Of a stretch of 64,000 nucleotides of DNA, positions 1-8,039 are shown piece after piece. How positions within the stretch are numbered: the first letter of the stretch is position 1; each line of letters starts with the position of its first letter. The position numbers were made by a program, and so were the translations under genes. This stretch comes from an uncultured Christensenellaceae bacterium (GTDB lineage: Bacteria; Bacillota; Clostridia; Christensenellales; UBA3700): positions 62,001 through 126,000 of the forward strand of contig CALWKW010000005.1 of the NCBI GenBank assembly GCA_944381365.1. The letters run 5' to 3'. The notes under the pieces were generated by a model that worked only from the letters and a program-made list of their open reading frames with translations, made no database searches and had not been told where the DNA came from.

Positions 1-178
1 TGTCGCTTGACGAAAGACTTAAAAGTGCGTTTGTGTCGCCATTCATTATATCCTTTATATCCTCATTGATTTCTTTGGCACTCTTTTTGATAAAATACAA
101 TTTTATGCTGATTGCACCAAGGGCTATGGCAAGAGCAAGTCCTATAAATCCTATTGTCACGCAAAGAATATAATACAT
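1..178 (-). CDS. Sensor histidine kinase, N-terminal fragment
   Basis: Only the first 59 codons lie inside the window; the gene runs off the left edge. The ATG at 178-176 follows an AGAAGGAGAAATTT ribosome binding site. The fragment shows one N-terminal membrane segment (about residues 3-24), then a charged linker and the sequence LLSLSSSD. This layout is typical of the short sensor kinases that accompany BcrABC/LanFEG-type efflux systems, where a membrane anchor is followed directly by the dimerisation region. It is the last gene of a minus-strand operon that starts with a response regulator at 3573, so it is probably that regulator's partner. The kinase assignment rests on this short fragment plus operon context, because the catalytic domains are outside the window. 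Confidence 0.6.
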   Translation of the reverse strand, partial: MYYILCVTIGFIGLALAIALGAISIKLYFIKKSAKEINEDIKDIMNGDTNALLSLSSSD

Positions 179-238
179 AAATTTCTCCTTCTATTGTTTT
201 GAGAATATCTTTTGGCAATATTCGGGTATATATTGTTG

Positions 239-1081
239 TTATTTTAGTTGTTGCTTTTTGAAAAAATGCACTCCGCCAAAAAGAGTAATCGCAGTATTTA
301 TACAAGAATAAAGCGTCATTTGCCATACGCACAAAGGCTGACCTTCGCTTATTTGCATACACTGAAGAAAAGGTATGTAGTCTGCAAAAAACTTATTGCA
401 ATCTCGTTTGAATTTCGAGGGCATGTTTTCATAAATCAAATTGTTATCTTGAATGATGCTTTGTACAGAATGTTCAAGATACTCTTCGGGGATATAATCT
501 AATTTGATTATGTTGGCAATAATAAGGAGCAAAAATCCTATATAGAAAATTATCGTTGTCCATAATGCCGAGGTCGAGTTTTTTGACAAAGTAATGATAA
601 GCACGGAAAAAGCACTGTAAAATGCCATCAAAAACACCGTCAAAAACAATATGGCAAGTAGGTATTGACTTCTGTAATCGAATTTATATCCGTCTACCAA
701 CAATGGAAGTATCACATGAGATAAAGTGATGAGTTTTGCCACGAGTATTATCATCGAGCCAATGAATATTGTCAAAAAGTATGACATATAGATTTCTGTC
801 TTGGAAAAGCCTAAGATGATTTTGTGGTCTATTGTCTTTGACGAGTATTCTTCGCCTATAAAAAGTATTCCCATTATCAAGACGGCAAACCCCGCAGAAG
901 GGAAAAACGCATTTTCGATAGTCACTATCGACATATACATTGCGTCAAGTCCGCCGAATTCATGAAAAGTTATTCTGAGAAGGAGATTGATGACTATATA
1001 GGCAAGCTGTATAATCATACATATCCAGAAAGACGGGGTTCTTAGAAGTCTTAAAAGATTGCTTTTTAAAAGTTTTGCCAT
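239..1081 (-). CDS. ABC-2 type permease subunit
   Basis: This is a 280-residue polytopic membrane protein with about six hydrophobic segments (near residues 15-35, 60-80, 100-125, 145-170, 178-200 and 250-270). It has a long soluble loop between the fifth and sixth segments and no nucleotide-binding motifs. It is a paralogue of the next gene upstream (1091-1918): both begin with a short basic helix, then share a central G-E/K-x-Y segment and a conserved sequence around L-L-A-I-x-F. Only 9 bases separate the two, so they are co-translated and probably form a heterodimeric membrane channel served by the ATPase at 1911-2828. By family, such modules export bacitracin, lantibiotics or similar cell-wall-active peptides; the actual substrate is unknown. 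Confidence 0.8.
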   Translation of the reverse strand: MAKLLKSNLLRLLRTPSFWICMIIQLAYIVINLLLRITFHEFGGLDAMYMSIVTIENAFFPSAGFAVLIMGILFIGEEYSSKTIDHKIILGFSKTEIYMSYFLTIFIGSMIILVAKLITLSHVILPLLVDGYKFDYRSQYLLAILFLTVFLMAFYSAFSVLIITLSKNSTSALWTTIIFYIGFLLLIIANIIKLDYIPEEYLEHSVQSIIQDNNLIYENMPSKFKRDCNKFFADYIPFLQCMQISEGQPLCVWQMTLYSCINTAITLFGGVHFFKKQQLK

Positions 1082-1090
1082 CTTCTCCTC

Positions 1091-1918
1091 CTACTTTATG
1101 TTCTGGTATCTGAAGATGATTGCACCGCCGGTCACAAATCCTATGATTTGCAAGGACAAATACAAAAACAACTTCCAAACGCACAGAGGCGAACCATTCC
1201 ATACTTGCATAGTCCTTCCTGAAGGCAAAAAGTCAAACAAGAATTTGTTGAAGTCAGAATCTGCCGATCTGCCTTTTCCCCAGTCGTCATCGAATATATA
1301 ATCATGTTGGCTGACGATTACATTGCTTGCGTATTCCGATTCATTGCAGTTGACGACAATCAAGCCTGTCAAAAACAATCCCATCGATATGATAAACAGT
1401 GACAGACATATTACCATTGCCTTTGTCGAAGATTGCGTAATTACCAAAGCAAACAAGGCAAAAGCACTATAAAGTACCAAAGAAAAAATACTCATAAAAA
1501 AGATTGCCAAAAGGTATTCTCTTGTGTATTGAAAAGTCTTGATAAGAGGCAGGGAGAATATGCAAAAGAAAGCAAGTCTTATCGCAAACATTATAAATGC
1601 CGCAACGAGTATCGTGAAGAAATAAGAACAATATATTTTGCCTCTCGAATATCCCATTATTATTTTGTTGCGGACGGTATTATTCTGATAATCTTTTCCT
1701 ATTACGAGTATGGCTACGATAAAAGTCATCACTTCGGATACGGCTATGCCGTAAAAACTGTATCCCGTCATAAAAGCATGGTCAAGACCATACAAGCCGC
1801 CGTCTGTTCTGTAATGCACGGAAAGGGCAAAAGTAAGCAAAATCTGCAATCCCGTACAAATCCATAGAGCAGGGTGCTTTATCATTCTTCGCATGTCGGC
1901 AATCATCAATTTATTCAT
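1091..1918 (-). CDS. ABC-2 type permease subunit
   Basis: This 275-residue membrane protein is the first of two tandem permease paralogues. Hydrophobic segments lie near residues 18-36, 55-75, 100-122, 138-165, 172-192 and 250-270. Its start overlaps the 3' end of the ATPase gene by 8 bases (1911-1918), which indicates translational coupling. Together with the downstream paralogue and the ATPase it makes a complete ABC exporter of the BcrAB/LanFEG kind. No sequence feature identifies the exported compound. The family usually protects against a self-made or environmental antimicrobial peptide, and no peptide-biosynthesis genes are visible here, so resistance or sensing is more likely than self-immunity. 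Confidence 0.8.
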   Translation of the reverse strand: MNKLMIADMRRMIKHPALWICTGLQILLTFALSVHYRTDGGLYGLDHAFMTGYSFYGIAVSEVMTFIVAILVIGKDYQNNTVRNKIIMGYSRGKIYCSYFFTILVAAFIMFAIRLAFFCIFSLPLIKTFQYTREYLLAIFFMSIFSLVLYSAFALFALVITQSSTKAMVICLSLFIISMGLFLTGLIVVNCNESEYASNVIVSQHDYIFDDDWGKGRSADSDFNKFLFDFLPSGRTMQVWNGSPLCVWKLFLYLSLQIIGFVTGGAIIFRYQNIK

Positions 1919-2828
1919 TGAGCTTTCCTCCTACGAGATTGATAAAGTATGTCTCTAGATCTTCTTCGGTTTCGTTTATTTTCAAAAGGGTAAGTTTGTT
2001 TTCTGCAAAGAGAGCAAGCAAATCATTGAGCACTATATCCCCGAAAATTTCACATTCAGTGGACGAGAGAAGTTTGTAGTCATAATTTGTTTTGTCAAGC
2101 ACGATAGCAAGCGAATTTTCGTTTGCGACTTTGATATATGTCTTTTTGCGGCATTGCTCTTCGAGTTCTTTGGCACTCATTTCCTTTATGATTTTGCCGT
2201 TTTCGATAAAGCCGTAATGAGTAGCGAGTTTTGACAATTCGCCGAGTATGTGGCTGGATATAAGAAAGGTGATGTTTTTCTCACGGTTGAGTTTTAAAAT
2301 CAATTCTCTTATTTCCACAATACCCTGAGGGTCAAGACCGTTTATAGGTTCATCGAGAATCAAAAAGTCGGGGTTGTTGACGAGCGTCAGAGCAATGCTT
2401 AGTCTTTGACGCATACCTAAAGAAAAGTTTTTTACTTTTTTAGTGTCAAGAGCATTGAGTCCTACCAATTCCAAAAGCTCGGGGAGTTGGTCAAATGACG
2501 GATTGCCAGACAATATGGATTGATGACGCATGTTTTCATAAGCGGTCATATTGCCGTAGACAGCAGGAGTCTCTACGATAGCTCCCGTTCTCCTTTTTGC
2601 TCTTAGCAAATTCTTGGTATCGTTGTTTTTTATGCCGAGGAGAGTATATTCTCCCTCGCTAGGCTCCTGAAGACCTGTGATTATTCTGATAAGAGTAGTC
2701 TTACCGGCACCGTTTTTTCCCACAAATCCATATATGGCTCCTTTGGGTACGCTCATGTTTACCCCGTTCAAAGCCGTAAATTTGCGGTATTTTTTTGTTA
2801 TGTTTTGGGTAATCAAACAATAGTCCAT
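1911..2828 (-). CDS. ABC transporter ATP-binding protein, BcrA/LanF type
   Basis: The protein has the full set of ABC ATPase motifs: Walker A GKNGAGKTT near residue 36, signature SLGMRQRL, Walker B FLILDEP followed by NGLDPQG, and a switch histidine in LISSHIL. About 80 residues follow the ATPase core, as in BcrA-type drug-export ATPases. I place the start at the ATG at 2828: AGGAG lies 10 bases upstream of it, whereas a slightly earlier ATG (2837) is only one base from that AGGAG and cannot use it. The gene follows the response regulator by about 80 bases and overlaps the first permease. Its role is to energise the two downstream permeases at the cytoplasmic membrane. Confidence 0.9.
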   Translation of the reverse strand: MDYCLITQNITKKYRKFTALNGVNMSVPKGAIYGFVGKNGAGKTTLIRIITGLQEPSEGEYTLLGIKNNDTKNLLRAKRRTGAIVETPAVYGNMTAYENMRHQSILSGNPSFDQLPELLELVGLNALDTKKVKNFSLGMRQRLSIALTLVNNPDFLILDEPINGLDPQGIVEIRELILKLNREKNITFLISSHILGELSKLATHYGFIENGKIIKEMSAKELEEQCRKKTYIKVANENSLAIVLDKTNYDYKLLSSTECEIFGDIVLNDLLALFAENKLTLLKINETEEDLETYFINLVGGKLNE

Positions 2829-2910
2829 AAAAAACATGCTCCTTCGATTCGATAAGTCTATTTTAATTTTTTCAAATCAAGGAAGTTTAAAGAAAAGTGT
2901 GAAGATTTTG

Positions 2911-3573
2911 TCAAGATTTAAGTTTGTAGCCTATTCCCCATACGGCTTCTATATAATCTTTGCCGTTTATGTTGCGGAGTTTTGTCCTCAAATTGCCGAT
3001 ATGCGTCCTCAAAGAGCTTTCTTCGCAGTCGGGAGTCATATCTTCAATCTGCATCAATATAAAATCTTTTGACAAAACTCTCTTGGGGTTTTGCATAAGA
3101 GTAAAGAGTATGGCATATTCCGTCTTTGTGAGTTTGACAAAAGTGTCGTTGACTCTGACTGAGCGGTCGGATTTGTCCAGAGTGATGTCGTCAAACTCTA
3201 AAGTATTTGCCTTGGGAGTATTTTTTCTTAATTGTACGCAAATTCTTGCCAAAAGCTCGTTGGTGTCAAAAGGCTTTGTGATATAATCCGCTGCCCCTTG
3301 CATAAGCATGTCCACTTTTGTGTCGATGCCTATTTTGGCACTTACGACAATTATGGGGATATCTTTTATTTTGGGCAGTATTTCTTCGCCGTTGAGCCCG
3401 GGGAGCATCAAATCGAGAAGAATCAAATCGGGAGTATGATTTTGAAGCACAAGCAATGCTTCGCTTCCCGAATATGCTCGGAGTGTAGAGTATCCGTTTT
3501 TGCCAAGAAGAGTCTCGAGCATATTTCCTATATTGATATCGTCATCTACTATAAGTATAGTTTTGTTTTGCAT
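2911..3573 (-). CDS. OmpR/PhoB-family response regulator
   Basis: This 220-residue protein has an N-terminal receiver domain with acidic pocket D10-D11, phospho-acceptor D54 (LLDLMLPG) and conserved K100 (TKPFD). A C-terminal winged-helix DNA-binding domain follows, ending in AVWGIGYKL, the usual OmpR-family wing. The start has GAGGA five bases upstream. It heads the operon whose last gene is a sensor kinase, so it most likely activates this export operon when the kinase senses the antimicrobial or envelope stress. By architecture it belongs with the VanR/BceR-like regulators that control peptide-antibiotic efflux. The specific ligand is unknown. Confidence 0.9.
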   Translation of the reverse strand: MQNKTILIVDDDINIGNMLETLLGKNGYSTLRAYSGSEALLVLQNHTPDLILLDLMLPGLNGEEILPKIKDIPIIVVSAKIGIDTKVDMLMQGAADYITKPFDTNELLARICVQLRKNTPKANTLEFDDITLDKSDRSVRVNDTFVKLTKTEYAILFTLMQNPKRVLSKDFILMQIEDMTPDCEESSLRTHIGNLRTKLRNINGKDYIEAVWGIGYKLKS

Positions 3574-3647
3574 AAAATCCTCATGAAAAATATTCCTATA
3601 TCATTATAGTAGATAATTATACCAAAGTCAATTTTGAATTTTATAAT

Positions 3648-3684
3648 AAAGCGGATTGAATAAATTATATTCTCAACCCGCTTT
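3648..3684. terminator. Hairpin terminator, probably bidirectional
   Basis: AAAGCGGATTGA (3648-3659) pairs with TCAACCCGCTTT (3673-3684) with a single G-T wobble. A T-rich run follows on the plus strand and a weaker TTTATTAT run on the minus strand. It sits between the ferritin-like gene, which ends at 3778, and the efflux operon, which starts at 3573, so its useful role is to stop minus-strand transcription from the ferritin-like gene. Confidence 0.6.
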
Positions 3685-3777
3685 TTGTTTTGGCTTTTAA
3701 AATAAAAAACTGAATATTTTTATATATTATCAATATAGATATAATACACAAAAATACTATCTAAACAATATACAATA

Positions 3778-4281
3778 TCAGTTTGTTTCTGTCGAGGTAA
3801 GCCTTTCGAGAATATCCTCGAATATTTTGATGTGCAATTCTTCGTCCATGATGATTCTTGCCAGCAAATCTTTGAGAGACTGATTTCTTACGCAGGCAAT
3901 CGAACGGCGATAATTCTGTATTGCCTGATATTCTGCATTGATGTTGTTGCGGATAAAAGTCACGGGATTTTTGGTATAGTTGACATTTGAGCCTGACCAA
4001 AAACATGTCGAGCCGCCCATTATAGGGTCGCCGCCCATCTGAGCAATAGCTTCGCCCAAAAGCTCGTGATGCGTCATTTCTACGATTGCTATACCCAGCA
4101 AGTCTTTTGCGAGTTCTTCATCGTAGCTATGAGATATGTATTGTTGATAAGAATATTGAAGTATGGCAGTAAGTTCACTTGCTCGTCCCGAATAGTCGTC
4201 CACTATACAGCGAACATCCTGAGGATATACTACGCCTTCGATTTTTGGATAAGGTAATTTTATAGAATAATCTTTTGACAT
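3778..4281 (-). CDS. Ferritin-like domain protein
   Basis: This is a 167-residue four-helix protein with two metal-ligand motifs of the ferritin-like fold: EMTHHELLGEAI near residue 75 and DEELHIKIFEDIL near residue 144. Between them are a glycine-rich WSGSNVNY segment and a helix (AEYQAIQNYRR) that adds further acidic ligands. The start at 4281 is preceded by AGGAG at good spacing; an upstream in-frame ATG at 4374 has none and would add an unlikely 31-residue tail. Clostridia carry small ferritin-like proteins of this length that resemble CotJC/manganese-catalase or bacterioferritin relatives. Iron or manganese binding in the cytoplasm is likely; whether it stores metal or detoxifies peroxide cannot be decided. 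Confidence 0.75.
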   Translation of the reverse strand: MSKDYSIKLPYPKIEGVVYPQDVRCIVDDYSGRASELTAILQYSYQQYISHSYDEELAKDLLGIAIVEMTHHELLGEAIAQMGGDPIMGGSTCFWSGSNVNYTKNPVTFIRNNINAEYQAIQNYRRSIACVRNQSLKDLLARIIMDEELHIKIFEDILERLTSTETN

Positions 4282-4448
4282 ATAGTTCTCCTGATTCTCC
4301 TGAATTGGGATAAAGTTTTTTGGATTGTTATATGACATTATATGATTGTCAAAAATAAAAGGGTGACAAATCAAAGGAGCTTGAAAAGCACAATATATTG
4401 TATAAAACCCCTGAAAAGTGACTAATTTTAAATTTTAATCAAAAATTG

Positions 4449-4477
4449 TTGTAATTTTTAAATTGTTATGCTATCAT
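4449..4477 (+). promoter_or_regulatory. Promoter of secG
   Basis: -35 TTGTAA (4449-4454), 17-base spacer, extended -10 TGC-TATCAT (-10 at 4472-4477). It lies 34 bases before the secG start and fits a housekeeping sigma-A promoter. Confidence 0.6.
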
Positions 4478-4511
4478 AGTATGGCAATCATAAAAGTGGA
4501 GGATTGTTTTG

Positions 4512-4808
4512 ATGAATTTGGTATTTTTGTTGGGAGCTTCCATATTCCCCGAATATATTTACAGATGGTTGAGACCTGTATTGATGCTTCTGATGTTGTT
4601 GGTAGGCATTGCTACGATAGTCGTAATAATGATGCAAAAGCCCCAAGACAACAATATCGGTGTACTAGGCGGACAGGAAATGGATTCTTATTCCAGACAA
4701 AATAAAGCTAAGTCAAGAGAGAGCATATTGAAGAAACTCACAATTACAGGAGCCGTATTGATGGCAGTATTGTCCATATTCTTCTTTATCACATTCTTGC
4801 AAGCTTAA
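4512..4808 (+). CDS. secG: Preprotein translocase subunit SecG
   Basis: This is a 98-residue protein with two membrane segments (about residues 18-40 and 73-95) flanking a loop that contains the family motif VIMMQKP followed by a G-G sequence (GVLGGQEM). This is the SecG signature. SecG is the accessory subunit of the SecYEG channel, which exports unfolded proteins, and it would serve the large exported proteins encoded later in this window. The ATG at 4512 has GGAGGA eight bases upstream; a TTG directly before it is less likely. In many Bacillota secG is followed by rnr (RNase R) and smpB; here rnr is missing and a palindromic repeat element occupies the space before smpB. Confidence 0.92.
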   Translation: MNLVFLLGASIFPEYIYRWLRPVLMLLMLLVGIATIVVIMMQKPQDNNIGVLGGQEMDSYSRQNKAKSRESILKKLTITGAVLMAVLSIFFFITFLQA

Positions 4809-4829
4809 TGAGGAATTTAGAAAGATAAG

Positions 4830-4864
4830 AAAAAGCCCTTTTGACTAGTGCAAAAGGGCTTTTT
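4830..4864 (+). terminator. Rho-independent terminator of secG
   Basis: AAAAAGCCCTTTTG pairs with CAAAAGGGCTTTTT around a 7-base loop and is followed by further T residues. It lies 22 bases after the secG stop codon, so secG is a single-gene transcript. Confidence 0.9.
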
Positions 4865-4870
4865 GTATAG

Positions 4871-4997
4871 GCGAACGCATATAGAGGCACATATTTTGCC
4901 TTTGTTTGCGACACTCCTTCTCAGTCACATACACAAAGTATGCTCCTGTCGCAGTCGGTCTGAAAAAGACAAAACCTGCACCTCTCTCTGCGTTCGC
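4871..4997. repeat. Palindromic intergenic element with dispersed-repeat core (copy 1)
   Basis: The outer arms 4871-4898 and 4970-4997 are an imperfect inverted repeat that starts with perfect GCGAACGCA/TGCGTTCGC. Inside are TGCGACA (4907-4913) and TGTCGCA (4947-4953), a second perfect inverted pair, and CATAC/GTATG, a third. The core 4909-4961 recurs at 8040-8092 with 50 of 53 bases identical. It encodes no protein. The rest of the gap to smpB (4998-5225) is AT-rich and holds a 9-base inverted repeat (TATTTCAGA 5068-5076, TCTGAAATA 5093-5101). The class is unknown: a MITE/REP-like element or a folded RNA are both possible. Confidence 0.65.
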
Positions 4998-5222
4998 ACG
5001 GAGTAAGCGAGTGGAAATCGCAAATCTATACCGCTCTTTGCATTTGCTTAGAGTAAGCGAAGATAAATATTTCAGATAAATACATCGATATTTCTGAAAT
5101 AAAAAGCTGTTTTAAAATAAGTGAATACGCAATAATTAAAAACAAATAATAAAATCTTAAATACAAGGAAAAATTATCCTGCGATTTACTTATAAAATTT
5201 AATTTAATATTTATAAAAAGTA

Positions 5223-5231
5223 TGATATAAT
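5223..5231 (+). promoter_or_regulatory. Extended -10 promoter of smpB
   Basis: TGATATAAT gives an extended -10 with TATAAT at 5226-5231. The position expected for a -35 box holds only a weak TTTAAT. It is 16 bases upstream of the smpB start codon, so the leader is very short. Confidence 0.5.
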
Positions 5232-5247
5232 CAAATACGGAGTTATT

Positions 5248-5706
5248 ATGGACGGCATTAAGATTATTGACAACAACAAAAAAGCGTTTTTCGATTACTT
5301 CATAGAAGATACCTATGAGGCGGGCATTGCTTTGGTCGGTTGTGAAGTAAAATCTGTGCGTCAGGGACATATCAATCTCAAAGATTCGTTTTGCGTCATC
5401 AAAAACAACGAAGTGTGGCTTATGAATACTCATATCAAGCCTTATGACAAGGGAAGTTATTTCAATGTAGATGCCAAAAGACCGAGAAAACTTCTTTTGC
5501 ACAAGAGAGAAATAGACAAGTTGAGAGGTGCCGTCACACAAAAGTCCTATACCATAGTGCCTACCAAGATATATTTCAGACAAGGTCTCGTCAAGATAGA
5601 GATTGCTCTTGCCAAAGGTAAAGAACTTCATGACAAGAGAAAGAGCATTGCCGATAAAGAAGCAAAACGCACTATCGAACGCACCTTAAAGCAGTACAAC
5701 AACTAA
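5248..5706 (+). CDS. smpB: SsrA-binding protein SmpB
   Basis: This 152-residue protein matches SmpB along its whole length: IIDNNKKAFFDYFIED near the N-terminus, GCEVKSVRQGHINLKDSF (tmRNA-binding beta-barrel), and a basic C-terminal tail with KGKELHDKRKSI and EAKRTIER that inserts into the ribosome. SmpB carries tmRNA to stalled ribosomes for trans-translation. A GGAG lies 7-10 bases upstream of the ATG. I found no tmRNA gene near it, although ssrA often sits next to smpB. The methionine genes follow after 55 bases without an obvious terminator, so read-through into them is possible. Confidence 0.95.
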   Translation: MDGIKIIDNNKKAFFDYFIEDTYEAGIALVGCEVKSVRQGHINLKDSFCVIKNNEVWLMNTHIKPYDKGSYFNVDAKRPRKLLLHKREIDKLRGAVTQKSYTIVPTKIYFRQGLVKIEIALAKGKELHDKRKSIADKEAKRTIERTLKQYNN

Positions 5707-5761
5707 AAGACAATTCATCAAGGCGTCAGCCATTCTATAAAAAACAAAAGGAGAACCTTAT

Positions 5762-7045
5762 ATGAGCAAGATAGAAACAATATGCGTACAAGGCGGTTAT
5801 ACCCCCAAAAACGGTGAACCCAGACAAATTCCTATTATACAAAGCACGACATTCAAGTATGATACAAGCGAGCACATGGCAAAGCTTTTTGACCTCGAAG
5901 CGTCAGGTTATTTTTATACAAGATTGCAAAACCCTACAAACGATTATGTAGCCAAGAAGATTTGCGAGCTCGAAGGCGGAAGTGCAGGTATGCTCACATC
6001 TTCCGGACAAGCTGCCAATTTCTATGCAGTATTCAATATCGCTACATGCGGCGACCATATCGTAGCAAGCTCGACCATCTATGGCGGAACATACAATCTT
6101 TTTGCCGTGACAATGAAAAAGATGGGTATAGATTTTACTTTCGTAAAACCCGATTGCAGCGATGAAGAACTCGAAAAGGCTTTCAGACCCAACACAAAGG
6201 CAGTATTCGGCGAAACTATCGCAAACCCTGCCGTAATCGTATTCGATATCGAAAGATTTGCAAAAGCCGCTCATAAGCACGGAGTACCTCTTATCATAGA
6301 CAATACTTTTGCTACTCCTATAAATTGCAGACCTATCGAATGGGGTGCGGATATCGTGACTCACTCCACCACAAAATATATGGACGGACACGGAGCAGGC
6401 GTAGGCGGTGCTATCGTAGACGCAGGCAAATTCGATTGGATGGCTCACAAGGACAAATTCCCCGGACTTTGCACTCCCGATGACAGCTATCACGGTATTG
6501 TATATGCAGAGAAGTTTGGCAAAGAAGGAGCTTTTATCACAAAAGCTACAGCCCAGCTCATGAGAGATTTCGGCTCTATTCAATCGCCTCAGAATGCTTT
6601 CATTCTCAATCTCGGTCTTGAAAGTCTTGCCGTAAGAATGCAAAGACATTGCGAAAACGCACAGAAGATGGCAGAGTTTTTGAGCACTCATCACAATGTA
6701 GCATGGGTGACATACTGCGGTCTTAAAGGCGACAAGTGCTATGAACTCGGACAAAAGTATCTCAAAAACGGCTCTTGCGGTGTACTCAGCTTTGGCGTAA
6801 AAGGCGGAAGAAAAGCTGCCGAAGAAGTGATGAAACATCTCAAAGTAATCGCTATCGAGACTCATGTGGCTGATGCAAGAAGCTGTTGTTTGCACCCTGC
6901 AAGTGCTACTCACAGACAGATGAACGATGAAGAACTTTTGAATGCAGGTGTATCGCCTGAACTTATTCGTCTTTCTGTCGGTATCGAAAATATCGATGAC
7001 CTTATCGCCGATGTAAAACAAGCTTTGGACAGCTTGGATAAATAA
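5762..7045 (+). CDS. metY: O-acetylhomoserine sulfhydrylase (O-acetylhomoserine aminocarboxypropyltransferase)
   Basis: This 427-residue member of the Cys/Met-metabolism PLP enzyme family has the PLP lysine K205 in the motif STTKYMDGH, preceded by the cofactor-binding IIDNTFATP. The N-terminal VQGGYTPKNGEPR and the QSTTF segment fit the MetY branch. Its length also fits MetY (about 425) better than cystathionine synthase or lyase (about 380). It converts O-acetylhomoserine and sulfide to homocysteine. AAGGAG precedes the ATG. It is followed by metA, which makes the acylated homoserine substrate, so the pair forms a direct-sulfhydrylation methionine pathway. Confidence 0.93.
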   Translation: MSKIETICVQGGYTPKNGEPRQIPIIQSTTFKYDTSEHMAKLFDLEASGYFYTRLQNPTNDYVAKKICELEGGSAGMLTSSGQAANFYAVFNIATCGDHIVASSTIYGGTYNLFAVTMKKMGIDFTFVKPDCSDEELEKAFRPNTKAVFGETIANPAVIVFDIERFAKAAHKHGVPLIIDNTFATPINCRPIEWGADIVTHSTTKYMDGHGAGVGGAIVDAGKFDWMAHKDKFPGLCTPDDSYHGIVYAEKFGKEGAFITKATAQLMRDFGSIQSPQNAFILNLGLESLAVRMQRHCENAQKMAEFLSTHHNVAWVTYCGLKGDKCYELGQKYLKNGSCGVLSFGVKGGRKAAEEVMKHLKVIAIETHVADARSCCLHPASATHRQMNDEELLNAGVSPELIRLSVGIENIDDLIADVKQALDSLDK

Positions 7046-7072
7046 TCGTCCAAAAACTTTACACGATGACAA

Positions 7073-7092
7073 AGGCTGTCTTCTGACAGCCT
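7073..7092 (+). promoter_or_regulatory. Intercistronic hairpin just upstream of the metA RBS
   Basis: AGGCTGTC (7073-7080) and GACAGCCT (7085-7092) form a perfect 8-bp stem with a 4-base loop. The metA Shine-Dalgarno AAGGAG starts two bases later. There is no T-tract, so it is not a terminator; it could protect the metA message or tune its translation. Confidence 0.5.
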
Positions 7093-7104
7093 GAAGGAGT
7101 AATT

Positions 7105-8016
7105 ATGCCCATAGTTATACCCAAAGAATTGCCGGCTTTCGATGTGCTTACGAAAGAAAAAATATTCGTAATGACAAGTGCGAGAGCTATCTCTCAGGAC
7201 ATCAGACCTATCGAGATAGCTATCGTAAATCTCATGCCTACAAAGATAGAGACGGAAACTCAGCTTATGCGTCTTTTGGGAAATTCGTCTTTGCAGATAA
7301 ATGTCACTTTGGTAAATATGGACAGCTATATCTCCAAAAATACACCCATAAGCCACATGCAAAAATTCTACAAGGTATTTGACGAAATAAAAGACAAATA
7401 TTTTGACGGCATGATTATCACAGGTGCCCCCGTAGAGCAAATGGAATTCGAAGAAGTGGCTTATTGGCAAGAGCTTGTCAAGATAATGGATTGGTCGACT
7501 ACTCATGTCACTTCCACCATACATATTTGCTGGGGTGCTCAGGCAGGACTATATCATCATTACGGCATCAAAAAGCACATGCTCGATTCAAAGCTTTTCG
7601 GCATCTACGAAGTGAGAGCAGAAGACAAATACGATTTGCTTTTAAAAGGTATGAACGACAAAATGTATATACCTATGTCCCGCCATACAGCAATAGACGA
7701 AGACGCATTGAGAAAGACTGACGGCTTAAAAGTGCTTGCAAGCGGAAAGGACTGCGGTCTTGCGATAATAAAGAGTGAGGACGGCAAGAGATTTTTCTTC
7801 ACAGGCCATAGCGAATATGACCGTACCACTCTCAAAAAAGAATATCTCCGTGACCTCGACAAAGGCCTCAAGATAGAGCGTCCCGTCAATTATTTTGAAG
7901 ATGACGGTCTTTACAACATCGATTTGTCATGGAGAAGCACGGCGTATTTGTTGATAAATAATTGGCTTAATTACTATGTTTATCAAGTCACCCCTTACAA
8001 ATTCGCCCTTGTATAG
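7105..8016 (+). CDS. metA: Homoserine O-acetyltransferase (MetA family)
   Basis: This 303-residue protein is a full-length MetA. The catalytic triad is visible: C142 in ICWGAQAG, and H235 and E237 in TGHSEYDR. Position 111 is glutamate (GAPVEQMEF); in characterised MetA enzymes Glu111 selects acetyl-CoA, while glycine there (as in E. coli) allows succinyl-CoA. The predicted product is therefore O-acetylhomoserine, which agrees with the neighbouring MetY. The start has AAGGAG at the right spacing behind a small hairpin. No terminator directly follows; instead there is a repeat element, then a restriction-modification island. Confidence 0.93.
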   Translation: MPIVIPKELPAFDVLTKEKIFVMTSARAISQDIRPIEIAIVNLMPTKIETETQLMRLLGNSSLQINVTLVNMDSYISKNTPISHMQKFYKVFDEIKDKYFDGMIITGAPVEQMEFEEVAYWQELVKIMDWSTTHVTSTIHICWGAQAGLYHHYGIKKHMLDSKLFGIYEVRAEDKYDLLLKGMNDKMYIPMSRHTAIDEDALRKTDGLKVLASGKDCGLAIIKSEDGKRFFFTGHSEYDRTTLKKEYLRDLDKGLKIERPVNYFEDDGLYNIDLSWRSTAYLLINNWLNYYVYQVTPYKFALV

Positions 8017-8039
8017 CACTGCACCTTTTGTTTTTTATT

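Noticed and set aside
4998..5247. tmRNA gene beside smpB
   Set aside because: No tRNA-like ends, resume codon or ANDENYALAA-type tag could be found between secG and metY.
5903..7072. 389-residue open frame on the minus strand
   Set aside because: It is the antisense shadow of metY, without its own ribosome binding site or recognisable protein features.
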